A DNA stretch of 64,000 nucleotides from Sphingomonas sp. Leaf343 (GCF_001423765.1 NZ_LMPG01000010.1:416991-480990), one strand, 5' to 3'; shown: positions 8,893 to 18,291, counted from the first letter of the stretch. The notes: generated by a model not told the origin, from the letters alone. Made by a program: numbers and translations.

Positions 8893-9340
8893 CGAGGATC
8901 GCGTTGCGCTTCAACGATTGATGGAGGCGCTGAAGAAGGTCGCGGTGTCCGTCGCCCAGAGCCAGGAAGCGTCGCCCGAACCCTTCGGCACGATGCCCGC
9001 CCGCGGTCCGGATTCGCCGACCGACGCCGAAAAGGCGCGTGCCTTGTATCAGCAGCGGCGCAACCGCGACGCAGCCTTCGGGCGATTCGGCGCGGTGTTC
9101 AGCGAACCGGCCTGGGATATCCTGCTCGACCTGTTCATCGCGCATGAGGACGGGGTGTCGCGATCGACCGCCGACCTGATCGCGCGGCATGTCGCGCCTG
9201 CCAACGGGCGACGCTGGCTGCTGGTGCTCAGCGAATCGGGTCTCGCGCATCGCTGGACCGCGCCCAAGAGCGGTCAGGAGATGATCGGCATCACCCCGAC
9301 CGCGATCGAGCTGATGCTGCGCTATCTCGACGGAGTGTAG
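8822..9340 (+). CDS. Winged-helix-like regulatory protein, unassigned
   Basis: This is a 172-residue protein. Residues 20-60 are charged and helical. Residues 75-170 read like a MarR-type winged helix: FSEPAWDILLDLFIAHEDG, then STADLIARHVAPANGRRWLLVLSESGLAHR, then a GITPTAIELMLRYL ending. This suggests a small DNA-binding regulator, but the assignment is by pattern only. It overlaps the upstream membrane-protein gene by 71 bases; a shorter start at 8918 or 8921 would avoid the overlap. A single-domain response regulator is encoded convergently 1 base after its stop. Confidence 0.6.
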   Translation: MTRPGAGKPDAQTGPDVRLTRWSDEDRVALQRLMEALKKVAVSVAQSQEASPEPFGTMPARGPDSPTDAEKARALYQQRRNRDAAFGRFGAVFSEPAWDILLDLFIAHEDGVSRSTADLIARHVAPANGRRWLLVLSESGLAHRWTAPKSGQEMIGITPTAIELMLRYLDGV

Positions 9341-9341
9341 A

Positions 9342-9704
9342 TCAGGGCAGCAGCGCCTCGATCGCCTTCGCCAGTTCCTCGCCGCCGAACGGCTTCTGCA
9401 AAAGGCGGCTGTTCGCCACGCCTTCGAGTTCGTGGGCGGAGGCGCTGTCGCCGGTGATGTAGACGATCGGGAAGTCGGGCGCGATCTCCCGTGCGCAGCG
9501 GGCGATCTCCCATCCATCGACGCCGGCGCCGATGCGGATGTCCGCGACCAGCATCGCAATGTCGTCAAGCCCCATGCCGAGCACGCTCAGCGCCTCGCCA
9601 CCGCTGCGCGCGCTGACGACGGCATAGCCACGGTCGGTCAGTCCTTCCTCAAGGAACGCAAGCACCGTCGGGTCATCTTCGACGATGAGCACGGTGCAGG
9701 ACAT
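9342..9704 (-). CDS. Single-domain response regulator (receiver)
   Basis: This 120-residue protein consists only of a CheY-like receiver: acidic pocket VEDD near residues 8-11, phospho-acceptor Asp in VADIRIG, the Thr of YITGD and the conserved Lys in LLQKPFGG. It has no output domain, so it must act through a partner protein. The start at 9704 has GGGAGA about 8 bases upstream and gives a normal receiver N-terminus. No kinase gene is adjacent. Confidence 0.85.
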   Translation of the reverse strand: MSCTVLIVEDDPTVLAFLEEGLTDRGYAVVSARSGGEALSVLGMGLDDIAMLVADIRIGAGVDGWEIARCAREIAPDFPIVYITGDSASAHELEGVANSRLLQKPFGGEELAKAIEALLP

Positions 9705-9785
9705 TGTTCGATTCTCCCATGTCGGCATCCGGTCGCCGCCGCGATCGGCATAGGGACAGGTCCTTAGTTTTCGGTTGCCGCCACT

Positions 9786-10850
9786 TTAACCCGGTTGCGA
9801 CGGAGCGTGCCCGCGATCGTCCGCACCGGAGCCTTGCCCGCTCCGACTCCAGACGGATGCCAGCCGCCGTGCGACCGCCCCCGCGACGCCCGGCCGGACC
9901 AGCAGCCAGTCGCGCATCGCCGGGCCTCGTTTCGCGCCGATCACCTGCTTGTAGCCGCTGTCGCCCGCACCCCAGTCGACCACGCCGATCTCCCGCGCCA
10001 GCATCGCCGAGAGATTGCGCCAGTAGAGCAGCTTGCCCGGTGAATGTTTGGCGAACGCCGGATCGTAGCTGTTGGCGATGGCATAACAGGTCCCGCCCGT
10101 CTCCATGTCGAACGAGAACGCCGCCGGCCGACCGTCGACCGTCAGCAGCGCCGCGCGCATCATCGCCGCCAGCGCCGGATCGCGTGCCGCCGCGCGCCAG
10201 AATGCCAGATGGCCATCATGCGTGAACTTGGCGTCGCGCCCGTTGGTGCGCGCGGCGATCCAGCTTTTGTGCTCGACCTCGCCCAGCATGTCGAACGCCG
10301 CTGGCCAGTCGTCCGCGCCCAGGAACCGCCACTCCAGCGCACCGTGTTCGGCCAGATGCTTCTCGTGGAACCGATTCTTCTTCAGCGTCGAGTTGCGCGG
10401 CCAGCCGCCTGCAGCCCGCAACGCCGCCAGATCGAGCAGCCAGCTGTCCGCGACGAACCGGTCCAGCACTGCCCAGCCCGCCGCGCGCGCCGCCGCGACC
10501 AGCGGCACGACCCCCGCATCGCCATCCGGCACAGGTCCGATCCTCAGCGCCCGCACGCCCCGTTCCAGCATCGGCAGCGCCACCGCAACCGCATCGGGAT
10601 CGGCCAGCGGGAAACTGCGCAACGGCCAGTAGCATCCGGGCACTTCCGACAGTCCCAGCCAACGCGGCCCACGCGCCACCACCGGCAACGCCAGCCGGCC
10701 CTCCACCATCAGGGTCCGCGCGTTGTCACGTACGGCGGCGGCGTACCATGCCCGGCGCAGGAACCGGTGCGGGCCCGGCGCGGCCGCCGCCACCGCGTCG
10801 ATCGCGGCGGGAAGCCCGTCATGCCAGATCGCGGAGGATGGACCGTTCAT
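9786..10850 (-). CDS. GNAT-fold acyltransferase (CelD/BioF2-like)
   Basis: This is a 354-residue protein. The C-terminal half resembles the double GNAT fold of the CelD/FemAB-like acetyltransferase_6 family: STLKKNRFHEKHLAEHG, then FSFDMETGGTCYAIANSYDPAF, then SPGKLLYWRNL, then VVDWGAGDSGYKQVIGAK. Related proteins act in exopolysaccharide or cell-envelope modification. The specific substrate is unknown. The start at Met 10850 is preceded by GGGAGTGCGCG on the coding strand. The gene is divergent from the DUF2721 gene. Confidence 0.7.
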   Translation of the reverse strand: MNGPSSAIWHDGLPAAIDAVAAAAPGPHRFLRRAWYAAAVRDNARTLMVEGRLALPVVARGPRWLGLSEVPGCYWPLRSFPLADPDAVAVALPMLERGVRALRIGPVPDGDAGVVPLVAAARAAGWAVLDRFVADSWLLDLAALRAAGGWPRNSTLKKNRFHEKHLAEHGALEWRFLGADDWPAAFDMLGEVEHKSWIAARTNGRDAKFTHDGHLAFWRAAARDPALAAMMRAALLTVDGRPAAFSFDMETGGTCYAIANSYDPAFAKHSPGKLLYWRNLSAMLAREIGVVDWGAGDSGYKQVIGAKRGPAMRDWLLVRPGVAGAVARRLASVWSRSGQGSGADDRGHAPSQPG

Positions 10851-10912
10851 CGCGCACTCCCTAGACAGGAAGTCCTTACCAAGCACCGATACCAAGCCCA
10901 GAGGCATTGCGC

Positions 10913-11365
10913 ATGATCCCCACCCTGCCCGGCGTGACGACCGTTGCCCAAACGATCGCGCTATCGCTGGCGCCGGTGTTCCTGCTCGCGGGCATCGGCC
11001 AGCTTCTGAACGTCCTCGCCGGCCGCCTCAGCCGCGTCGTCGACCGCACCCGCGCGCTGGAGGTGCTTCACCCGCGCTCCAGCGGGCCGGAGCATGACCG
11101 CCATGTCTGGGAACTGCGCCTGCTCGATCGCCGCATCTCGATCATCAACCACGCGCTGTTCCTTGCCGTGTCGAGCGCGATCATGACCTGCATCGTCATC
11201 GCCTGCCTGTTCATCGCGACGCTGGCGAAGCTGCATCTGGCGACGATCGTCGCGCTGTCGTTCATCCTCGCGATGATCCTGCTGGTGGCGGCGCTGGCCA
11301 GCTTCATGATCGAGGTCCGGGTGTCGCTGCGGGCGATCCACGTCCGGCAGGAACTGCTGAAGTGA
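10913..11365 (+). CDS. DUF2721 membrane protein
   Basis: This is a 150-residue protein. A first hydrophobic helix (about 12-32) is followed by a charged, helical loop (SRVVDRTRALEVLH, then ELRLLDRRISIINHALF), two further membrane helices and a short C-terminal tail. This matches DUF2721, whose function is not known. A GAGG lies 8 bases before the ATG at 10913; an in-frame TTG at 10907 is less likely. Its stop overlaps the next start by 4 bases, which suggests coupled translation. Confidence 0.8.
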   Translation: MIPTLPGVTTVAQTIALSLAPVFLLAGIGQLLNVLAGRLSRVVDRTRALEVLHPRSSGPEHDRHVWELRLLDRRISIINHALFLAVSSAIMTCIVIACLFIATLAKLHLATIVALSFILAMILLVAALASFMIEVRVSLRAIHVRQELLK

Positions 11366-11802
11366 TCGAGAAACGCGCGCTACAAGCGGTGATCCTCGTC
11401 GCCTGCCTGTTGCCGCTGATCGTCGGCGGACAGGGTATCGTCCACGGTCCCGCCCCCTTCGGTCACCTGACCGACGTGCCGCGCGATCTCGACAGCCATT
11501 TCCGGTACATATCCGGCATCTTCTTCGCGACCGGCCTCGGCTTTCTTAGTTGCGTGCCGGCGGTCGAGACCAAGGGCCCCCGCTTCCGCCTGCTCGGCGG
11601 GCTGATCGTCGTCGGCGGACTGGCGCGCGGCGTATCGCTGCTCGCGGTCGGGGTGCCGTCGACCGGTCACGTCCTCGGACTGGGCATGGAGACGATCGTG
11701 GTGCCGCTGCTGATGCTGTGGCAGGCGGGCTTCGCGCGCCGTTATCTCGCCGGCGCGCCCGCCCCCGCCAGCCCGGCCCCGACGTCGGCGCTGGGCAGGT
11801 AA
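11362..11802 (+). CDS. DUF4345-like membrane protein
   Basis: This is a 146-residue protein with four hydrophobic helices. An HFRYISGIFFATGLGFLSC segment is characteristic of the DUF4345 family, which is of unknown function. It starts with GTG inside the end of the DUF2721 gene. Its last 61 bases overlap the 3' end of the convergent amidase gene, so both proteins end in low-complexity Ala/Pro/Gly tails read from the same DNA. Confidence 0.7.
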   Translation: MIEKRALQAVILVACLLPLIVGGQGIVHGPAPFGHLTDVPRDLDSHFRYISGIFFATGLGFLSCVPAVETKGPRFRLLGGLIVVGGLARGVSLLAVGVPSTGHVLGLGMETIVVPLLMLWQAGFARRYLAGAPAPASPAPTSALGR

Positions 11803-13334
11803 TGCGGCGCGACCCGCGCCTTCGTCAGTTGCTCGTAGGCATAGCCCGCGCCCAGCACCGTCGCCTCGCCATATTTGTGGGCGATGAACGACAGCCCCAC
11901 TGGCAACCCGCGCACCAGCCCCATCGGCACCGTCAGGTTCGGATAGCCCGCCACCGCCGGCAGTTCCGATGAGGACGGGCCGTCATACTGGTCGCCGTAA
12001 ACCGGATCGGACAGCCACGCCGCCGCATAGGTCGGCTCGACCAGCAGCGTCGCGCGCGCATCCTCCAGCATCGCGTCGATCCCCTCCACACCTGCCAGCC
12101 GCAGCGACTTGGCGCGCGCTGCCCTATAAGCAGGATCGTTCAGCCCCTTCGTCTTCGCCGCCGCCTCGAACGTCTCCTGTTCGAAGAACGGCATCTCGGT
12201 CGCGCGGTTGGCCGCGTTGAACGCGATCACCTGATCCAGCGTCCGCGTCGTCACCGCCGCCGGCGTCGTCGCGAGATAACTATCGAGATCGGCCTTCAAC
12301 TCGGTCTGGAGAACCAGCAACTCGGCCTCGCCCAGCCCGTCCAGCTTCGGCCGCTTCACCTCGACGAGAATCGCGCCCGCCGCCTTCAGCGTGTCGAGCG
12401 CCTTCTGGTAGGCGCGTTCAAGGTCGACGGGCATCTCCGGCCGCACGACGCCGATGCGCAGGCCCGACAGCGCGCTGGTCGACAGGCCCGCGACATAGTC
12501 CGTCGTCCTCGCCCCCTGTGTCGCGGCATCGGCCGGATCGGCGGCAACCATCGCCGACAGCATCGTCGCGACGTCGCGCACCGTCTTCGCCATCGGTCCG
12601 GGCGTATCCTGCGAATGGCTGATCGGCACGACATGCGTGCGGCTGACGAGGCCGATCGACGGCTTCAGCCCGACAAGCCCGTTGATCGCCGACGGACACA
12701 CCACCGATCCGTCGGTTTCGGAGCCCACCGCCGCCGCCGCGAGGCTCGCCGCCACCGCCGCGCCGGAGCCCGACGACGATCCGCAGGCGGTCCGGTCCAG
12801 CGCATAGGGATTGCGGACCAGTCCGCCGACCGCGCTCCACCCGCTCATCGACCGGGTGGAGCGGATGTTCGCCCACTCGCTCAGGTTCGTCTTTCCCAGA
12901 ATGATCGCGCCAGCCCGGCGCAACTCCGCCACCACGGGCGCGTCCCGCCGCGTCAGATTGTCCTTCAACGCCAGACTTCCGGCGGTCGTCGGCATCGCGT
13001 CCGCGGTTTCGATATTGTCCTTGATGAGGATCGGCACACCGTGCAGCGGCCCGCGCACCCGCCCGGCCTTCCGCTCCGCATCCAGCACCCTGGCCTGATC
13101 CAGCGCGTCGGGATTTATAGCGATCACCGACCGCAGCGTCGGTCCCTTCCGGTCCAGCTTGGCGATCCGGTCGAGATACGCCTTCACCAGATCGATGCTC
13201 GACGCCTTGCCCGCCTTCATCAGAGCTTGCAGATCGGCAATCGACTGTTCCTCGACGGGCACGAAGCGCGCCGCAGCCGGAATCGGGACGAGGCACAGGG
13301 CGAGCGCGGCAACCATCGACGAACGCTTCATCAT
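11742..13334 (-). CDS. Secreted amidase (amidase signature family)
   Basis: This 530-residue protein has a Sec signal peptide (about residues 1-22, ending IPAAA). The amidase-signature Ser-cisSer-Lys core is visible: Lys in VPILIKDNIE, the Gly/Ser-rich CGSSSGSGAAVAA loop, and the nucleophile region VGSETDGSVVCPSAINGLVGLK. Such enzymes hydrolyse amide or peptide-like bonds. The signal peptide places this one in the periplasm and argues against GatA. Two adjacent ATGs exist; the first has GGGGGAAA upstream. Its 3' end overlaps the convergent DUF4345 gene. Confidence 0.88.
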   Translation of the reverse strand: MMKRSSMVAALALCLVPIPAAARFVPVEEQSIADLQALMKAGKASSIDLVKAYLDRIAKLDRKGPTLRSVIAINPDALDQARVLDAERKAGRVRGPLHGVPILIKDNIETADAMPTTAGSLALKDNLTRRDAPVVAELRRAGAIILGKTNLSEWANIRSTRSMSGWSAVGGLVRNPYALDRTACGSSSGSGAAVAASLAAAAVGSETDGSVVCPSAINGLVGLKPSIGLVSRTHVVPISHSQDTPGPMAKTVRDVATMLSAMVAADPADAATQGARTTDYVAGLSTSALSGLRIGVVRPEMPVDLERAYQKALDTLKAAGAILVEVKRPKLDGLGEAELLVLQTELKADLDSYLATTPAAVTTRTLDQVIAFNAANRATEMPFFEQETFEAAAKTKGLNDPAYRAARAKSLRLAGVEGIDAMLEDARATLLVEPTYAAAWLSDPVYGDQYDGPSSSELPAVAGYPNLTVPMGLVRGLPVGLSFIAHKYGEATVLGAGYAYEQLTKARVAPHYLPSADVGAGLAGAGAPAR

Positions 13335-13461
13335 TTCCCCCGAACCTTTGGATGCATGCCTACCAAAGCAGCCGCTTCATTGCGGCGCAACCATTTCGGT
13401 GGCGACATGGCCCTGCCATGTGAACTACCAAACGCTAACCTGCGTTATCACCACCACCCGC

Positions 13462-14724
13462 ATGTCAGGATCCGTCTTGCCCGCCTTCGCGAAGATCCTC
13501 GGCAAAATCCTGTTGTTCGTCGTGATCGGCGTCTGCTTTGCTGCAACCATCGTTCCTCGCTATCTCGATCGCCTCTATTACGCGGGGCCAGAGAGCGGTC
13601 ATTTCGATGGCGAGCATTTCGCCAACCCGGATGGCGACGACGACACGATCCGCCCTCCCGGTGGCGGCGGGCGCGCGTCCTTCTTCTGGCGCTATCTGAC
13701 GGGCAGCGACGGCCGCCCGCTCTGGCCCGACACGGTTCCGATCCGCGCGGCCCGGTCCGGGGACCTGCTGCCGCCCCTGCCCTCCACCCCGACCCCGGTC
13801 GCCGCCTCGTCGGCAGAGGTCGCGCGCACGCCGATGCGGGTGACGTGGGTGGGCCATGCGTCGGTGCTGGTGCAGGTGCCCGGCTTCAACATCCTGACCG
13901 ACCCGGTCTGGGCGGAGAAAGCCGGGCCGCTCGGCTTCGGTCCTCGGCGCGTCGCGCGACCCGGCATCGCGCTGGCCGACTTGCCGCGGATCGATCTCGT
14001 GCTCGTCAGCCACAATCACTACGACCATCTCGATCTCGCCACGCTGCAGACGATCTGGCGACGCGACCGGCCGATGATCGTCACCAGTCTGGGCAACGAC
14101 GCCATCCTGCGCTCTCGCGGCATACCCGCCGTGGCCGCGGACTGGCGGCAATGGGTGGCGGTGAGAGGTCGCCCGCAGATCGCGCCTGCGCGTTACTGGA
14201 ACGATACGATCCGCGTGGCCGTGACGCGCAACCACCATTGGGGCAGCCGCTGGTTCACCGATCGCAACCGCGCGCTCTGGTCCAGCTTCGTGGTACACCT
14301 GCCCGGCGGCAATGTCTTTTTCGCAGGCGATACCGGCTTCGGCGACGGCCGCTGGCCCGGCGAAGCGGCCGCATTCGGCCCGATCCGGCTGGCGCTGATC
14401 CCGATCGGGGCGTTCCGCTTCGTACCCGGCCAGATGTCCAGCGGCAGCCATATCGGTCCGATCCAGGCAGCCGAAGTCCGCGCCCGACTGGGTGCGACCA
14501 CGGCGATCCCGATCCACTGGGGCACCTTCCGCCTGTCCTACGAACAGTTCCGCACACCGCCCGCCTTGCTGAAGGCGGTCACGGCCTGCCGCGGCCAACG
14601 CGGCTTCGACATGGTCCGGATCGGCCGCCCGGTCGATGTCGCGCCCTATACTCCCTTCCGCGAACGAGGGGCGGCGGGACTCGCCGGATGCCTGAACACG
14701 CCGGCGGTGAGATCGCTACGGTAG
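13462..14724 (+). CDS. Membrane-anchored MBL-fold metallohydrolase (NAPE-PLD/UlaG-like)
   Basis: This 420-residue protein has an N-terminal membrane helix (about 10-30). A metallo-beta-lactamase domain follows, with VTWVGHASVLVQ, the metal-binding LVLVSHNHYDHLDLATL (HxHxDH), VTRNHHWGSR, FFAGDTGFGDG and IPIHWGTFRLSYEQF. The layout matches NAPE-PLD-like and RomA-type hydrolases, which cleave phospholipid or ascorbate-type lactone bonds. The substrate is not established. Upstream in-frame Met codons lie antisense within the divergent amidase gene and add no plausible sequence. Confidence 0.85.
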   Translation: MSGSVLPAFAKILGKILLFVVIGVCFAATIVPRYLDRLYYAGPESGHFDGEHFANPDGDDDTIRPPGGGGRASFFWRYLTGSDGRPLWPDTVPIRAARSGDLLPPLPSTPTPVAASSAEVARTPMRVTWVGHASVLVQVPGFNILTDPVWAEKAGPLGFGPRRVARPGIALADLPRIDLVLVSHNHYDHLDLATLQTIWRRDRPMIVTSLGNDAILRSRGIPAVAADWRQWVAVRGRPQIAPARYWNDTIRVAVTRNHHWGSRWFTDRNRALWSSFVVHLPGGNVFFAGDTGFGDGRWPGEAAAFGPIRLALIPIGAFRFVPGQMSSGSHIGPIQAAEVRARLGATTAIPIHWGTFRLSYEQFRTPPALLKAVTACRGQRGFDMVRIGRPVDVAPYTPFRERGAAGLAGCLNTPAVRSLR

Positions 14725-14813
14725 ATCACGCCGTTCACGTCACCTTCCCGGCAGGGCCGGGGAAGTGTCCGGCTGAGCTGCCAGCAGGGTCTGGTCGACG
14801 GCGAACCCCGCCC

Positions 14814-15200
14814 TCACCCCATGCGATAGAAACACAGCTTGTTGCCATCCGGATCGCGCACATACGCGCCGTAGAAGTCCATCGCGTCCGGGCCGCGCGA
14901 CCCCGGCGCCCCGTCGTCCGTCGCCCCCAGTTCCAGTGCCCGCGCATACACCACGTCGACCTGCGCCCGGCTGGCCATGCCCAGCGCGACCATCGTGCCG
15001 TTACCGGGCTTCGCGATCCCCCCGTCATAGGGCCGCGTGATCGCCAGCATCGGCTCGCCGCGCTTCGTCCCGTAGAGCGTGAACCCGCGCGCATCGGGCA
15101 ATGTCGACAGCCGCCGCCCGCCGAGTTCACCGATCAGGCCGTCATAGAAATCCAGTGCCCTCGGCTGGTCGTTGGTGCCGAGCGTTACGTAACCGATCAC
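14814..15200 (-). CDS. VOC family protein
   Basis: This 128-residue glyoxalase-fold protein opens MIGYVTLGTNDQPRALDFYD and ends YVRDPDGNKLCFY. The first position usually occupied by a His ligand is occupied by Tyr/Thr, and the last, usually Glu, is Cys in NKLCFY. It may therefore not bind metal in the standard way. It overlaps the upstream M20 amidohydrolase gene by 4 bases and is likely co-translated with it. Confidence 0.8.
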   Translation of the reverse strand: MIGYVTLGTNDQPRALDFYDGLIGELGGRRLSTLPDARGFTLYGTKRGEPMLAITRPYDGGIAKPGNGTMVALGMASRAQVDVVYARALELGATDDGAPGSRGPDAMDFYGAYVRDPDGNKLCFYRMG

Positions 15201-16531
15201 GAGCGTGGTCCTTCCGGGGGCAGCAGGTCGAGCACCACCGCCGTCATCGCCACCGCGCCGGTGACGATCGCCGGCTCCGGCGCGATCTTGAAGAGAGGGG
15301 AGTGGTGCGACGGCACCGGCGGTCCGCCATTGCGGGCGGCGTCGATCGCCGCCTGCGGCGTGCCGCCGACCGAGAAGTAATAGCTCTTCACCCCCGTCTC
15401 CGGCTGCACGAAATAGGCGAAGTCCTCCGCGCCCATACCCTTCTGGCGAAAGACTGCGACCTTGTCCGCGCCCAATGTCTTCGCAAGCGTCGCGTTGAGG
15501 CGGCGGGCCAGCGCTGCGTCGTTGATCGTCGTCGGCGTGCCTTCGGTCACGGTCACGACCGGCATCCTGTCCTCGGCCATGCCGTTCATCACACCGACGC
15601 CGCGCGCGACCTGCTTGACTCCGGCGATCAGCCTCGCCCGTGTCGCCTCGTCATTGGCGCGCACCGTCACCTGCAATCTGGCGACGTCGGAGATGATGTT
15701 GTGTTTCAACCCGGCGTGGAACGATCCGACCGTGATGACGCCGGGATCGAGCGGCTGGCGGTCTCGGCTGATGACCCCCTGAAGGGCAATGACGAGCTGT
15801 GACGCCATGTATACCGGGTCCTTGCCCATATGCGGGCTAGCCCCGTGTGCGCCGACCCCGGGCACGGTGATGTCGACCGAATCGGACGACGAGTACTGGA
15901 TGCCCTCGGACGCCGACACCGTTCCGGTCGCGCGTTCGGAGTCGACGTGGAAGGCCAGTGCGTATTCCGGCTTGGGAAAGCGCGTGTAGAGCCCGTCCTT
16001 CAACATCGCCTCCGCGCCCCCGACCCGCTCTTCCGCGGGCTGCACCACGAACACCACCGTCCCGCGCCACCGATCCTTCAACGCGGCCAGCCTCCGTGCC
16101 GTCGCGACGAGCGCGGTGATGTGCGTGTCATGGCCGCAGGCGTGCATCACCGGCGCTTCGACGCCGTCGACACCGACCTGCCGCACCGTCGATGCGTTCG
16201 GAAGGCTGGATTTCTCCTCGACGGGCAGGCCGTCCATATCGGCGCGGACCAGCACGACGGGCCCAACACCGTTCTTCAGCACGCCGACCACGCCGGTGCC
16301 GCCGACCTTCTCCGTCACGACCACGCCAGGCACCGCCTTTAATGCGGCGGCCATGCGCGCGGCGGTCTTCACCTCCTTCATCGACAGTTCGGGATTGCGG
16401 TGGAACCAGTCCCACATCTGCCCCAGATCGCGATCGTAATCGGCTTTGACGGCCGCGGCCCAATCGGGCGTCTGCGCCGCGACGGGCGATATCCCGGCAA
16501 CGAGCAGCCCGGCGGCGATGATGTGGCGCAT
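15197..16531 (-). CDS. Secreted M20-family amidohydrolase (hippurate/IAA-amino-acid hydrolase type)
   Basis: This 444-residue protein has a signal peptide (about 1-19, ending SPVAAQ). M20D features follow: LVRADMDGLPVEE, MHACGHDTHITALVATARRL (Cys and His metal ligands), FVVQPAEERVGGAEAMLKDG (Glu), HVDSERATGTVSA, and a dimerisation domain. A final MGAEDFAYFVQPETG holds the last ligand region, and HHSPLFKI follows. The family removes amino acids from N-acyl or N-aryl conjugates. The signal peptide implies a periplasmic site of action. The VOC gene follows in the same operon. Confidence 0.9.
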   Translation of the reverse strand: MRHIIAAGLLVAGISPVAAQTPDWAAAVKADYDRDLGQMWDWFHRNPELSMKEVKTAARMAAALKAVPGVVVTEKVGGTGVVGVLKNGVGPVVLVRADMDGLPVEEKSSLPNASTVRQVGVDGVEAPVMHACGHDTHITALVATARRLAALKDRWRGTVVFVVQPAEERVGGAEAMLKDGLYTRFPKPEYALAFHVDSERATGTVSASEGIQYSSSDSVDITVPGVGAHGASPHMGKDPVYMASQLVIALQGVISRDRQPLDPGVITVGSFHAGLKHNIISDVARLQVTVRANDEATRARLIAGVKQVARGVGVMNGMAEDRMPVVTVTEGTPTTINDAALARRLNATLAKTLGADKVAVFRQKGMGAEDFAYFVQPETGVKSYYFSVGGTPQAAIDAARNGGPPVPSHHSPLFKIAPEPAIVTGAVAMTAVVLDLLPPEGPRS

Positions 16532-16615
16532 GTCTCGGCTCCCCCCTGATACCGGACAGCATAGCCGTGCTTGCGGCTGGCGCCAGTGGCCCCGCTGCGG
16601 TTAAAGCCCGATGCC

Positions 16616-17434
16616 ATGTTCGACCTCGACGCCTACCTCGCCCGCATCGACATGCCGGCCCGCCCCACCCTCGACGCCGCCGGTCTCGCCCGCCTGCAAC
16701 TCGCGCATCGTCTGGCGGTGCCGTTCGAGAATATCGACGTGGCGCTCGGCCGCGGCATCGCGATCGACGGCGCAGCGGTGTTCGACAAGCTGGTGACGGC
16801 GCGTCGCGGAGGGTATTGCTTCGAACAGGACCGGCTGTTCCGCGATGCGCTGGCGGCGCTGGGCTTCGCGGTTCGCCCGCTACTGGCGCGCGTATGGCTG
16901 GACATGACCACCCCGCCACCACTGACTCACACCTTCAGCCTCGTAACGGTCGAGGGCCAGCACTGGATCGCCGATGCCGGCTTCGGCGGCAGCTATGCCC
17001 CGCCGATGCCGCTGGTCGACGGGGCCGAGGCGACGGCGCCGGACGGTGCCCGCTTCCTGCTGGTCGTGGAGGGCGACGGATGGCTGCTGCTACGCGACGG
17101 ACCGGCGGCGACGACCGACGGTCGCGGCGGCGGTGCCGGGTGGCAGCGTCAATACGGCTTCACGCTGGCGACCGTGGAACAGGCCGACCTCGCGCTCAGC
17201 AACCACTGGACCTCGACCGCACCGGGCACGCGCTTCACCAGCCACGTCGTCGCCAGCATCGTCCTGCCGCACGGTTTCGCGGGGCTGACGGACCGCGCCT
17301 ATCGCCGTCGCGCTGGCGACAACGAGACCGCGGGTATGATCGACGACCCGCGCGTCTACCGCATGCGCCTCGGCCTGATGTTCGGCATCGCCCTGACGAA
17401 GGAGGAGGTCGCCGGACTGGGCCTCTTCACCTGA
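16616..17434 (+). CDS. Arylamine N-acetyltransferase
   Basis: This 272-residue protein acetylates arylamines and hydrazines from acetyl-CoA. The catalytic Cys lies in ARRGGYCFEQDRLF (about residue 69), the His in LTHTFSLV (about 106) and the Asp in WIADAGFGGSY (about 121). The typical N-terminus (YLARIDMP) and the LAVPFENIDVALGR segment are also present. The Met at 16616 is chosen for this N-terminus; an ATG at 16611 is out of frame. The gene stands alone, convergent with the ferredoxin reductase gene. Confidence 0.92.
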   Translation: MFDLDAYLARIDMPARPTLDAAGLARLQLAHRLAVPFENIDVALGRGIAIDGAAVFDKLVTARRGGYCFEQDRLFRDALAALGFAVRPLLARVWLDMTTPPPLTHTFSLVTVEGQHWIADAGFGGSYAPPMPLVDGAEATAPDGARFLLVVEGDGWLLLRDGPAATTDGRGGGAGWQRQYGFTLATVEQADLALSNHWTSTAPGTRFTSHVVASIVLPHGFAGLTDRAYRRRAGDNETAGMIDDPRVYRMRLGLMFGIALTKEEVAGLGLFT

Positions 17435-17463
17435 CATCCTCCCTCGCGAGGGCGAGGACCGGT

Positions 17464-18291
17464 TCACCCCACGAACGCCCGTTCGATCACGTAGGTCCCG
17501 GGCTGCGAGTTCGAACCCTCCACGAAACCCAGCTCGTCCAGCATCTTCGCCGTCTGGTGGATCATCTCGGTCGAACCGCACAGCATGACGCGGTCGTTTT
17601 CCGGGTCGAGATGCTGCGGCCCCTGCAAGCGCTCGGCGAACAGGCTGCCGTCCTCGATCAGGCCGCCGATCCGCTTCGACGTGTGGAACGGCTCGCGCGT
17701 CACGGTCGGCACGTAATGGAACTGCGCCGCCGCCTCGTCCGCAACCAACGGATCGTCCTTCAATCGCGACGACAGTTCATCGTGATAGGCGAGGTCCGAC
17801 ACGCGCCGCACCGAGTGGACGATCACCACCTCGTCGAACATCCCGTACACGTCGGGATCGCGCGCCAGGCTCAGGAAAGGCGCGAGGCCCGTGCCCGTCG
17901 CGAACATGAAAAGGCGCTTCCCGCCGAGCAGTGCATCGGTCACCAGCGTGCCAACCGGCTTCTTGCCCAGATACAGCTCGTCGCCCGCCTCGATCGACTG
18001 GAGGCGCGAGGTCAGCGGACCGTCCGGCACCTTGATCGACAGGAATTCCAGCTCTTCCGCATAATGCTGCGAGCAGATCGAATAGGCGCGCATCAGCGGC
18101 TTCTTGTCGCCCGGCAAGCCGATCATCACGAACTCGCCCGAGCGGAAGCGGAACGTCTCTGGCCGCTCAATCGCGAACGAGAACAGATGCTCGTTCCAGT
18201 GGCGCACCCACAGCACCTTCGACGTCAGGAAAGTGGCATTCTCCGGGATCAGCGCAGGCGCGCGCTCCGCGGTCGTGACAGTGTCGGTCAT
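17464..18291 (-). CDS. fpr: Ferredoxin/flavodoxin--NADP reductase
   Basis: This is a 275-residue FAD enzyme that passes electrons between NADPH and ferredoxin or flavodoxin. Residues 30-115 form the FAD barrel, with [13 protein letters not shown] and the FAD motif RAYSICS. Residues 120-275 form the NADP domain, with [31 protein letters not shown] and a C-terminal VIERAFVG. The terminal Val-Gly and the Ala-Phe before it are typical of bacterial subclass I/Fpr enzymes. It is divergently transcribed from uvrB across a 121-bp gap. Confidence 0.92.
   Translation of the reverse strand: MTDTVTTAERAPALIPENATFLTSKVLWVRHWNEHLFSFAIERPETFRFRSGEFVMIGLPGDKKPLMRAYSICSQHYAEELEFLSIKVPDGPLTSRLQSIEAGDELYLGKKPVGTLVTDALLGGKRLFMFATGTGLAPFLSLARDPDVYGMFDEVVIVHSVRRVSDLAYHDELSSRLKDDPLVADEAAAQFHYVPTVTREPFHTSKRIGGLIEDGSLFAERLQGPQHLDPENDRVMLCGSTEMIHQTAKMLDELGFVEGSNSQPGTYVIERAFVG

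Noticed and set aside
12615..15380. Very long open frame (921 codons) on the plus strand
   Set aside because: It runs antisense to the amidase and then across the MBL gene in another frame. Its residues are Arg/Pro/His-rich without domains, as is usual for shadow frames in GC-rich DNA.
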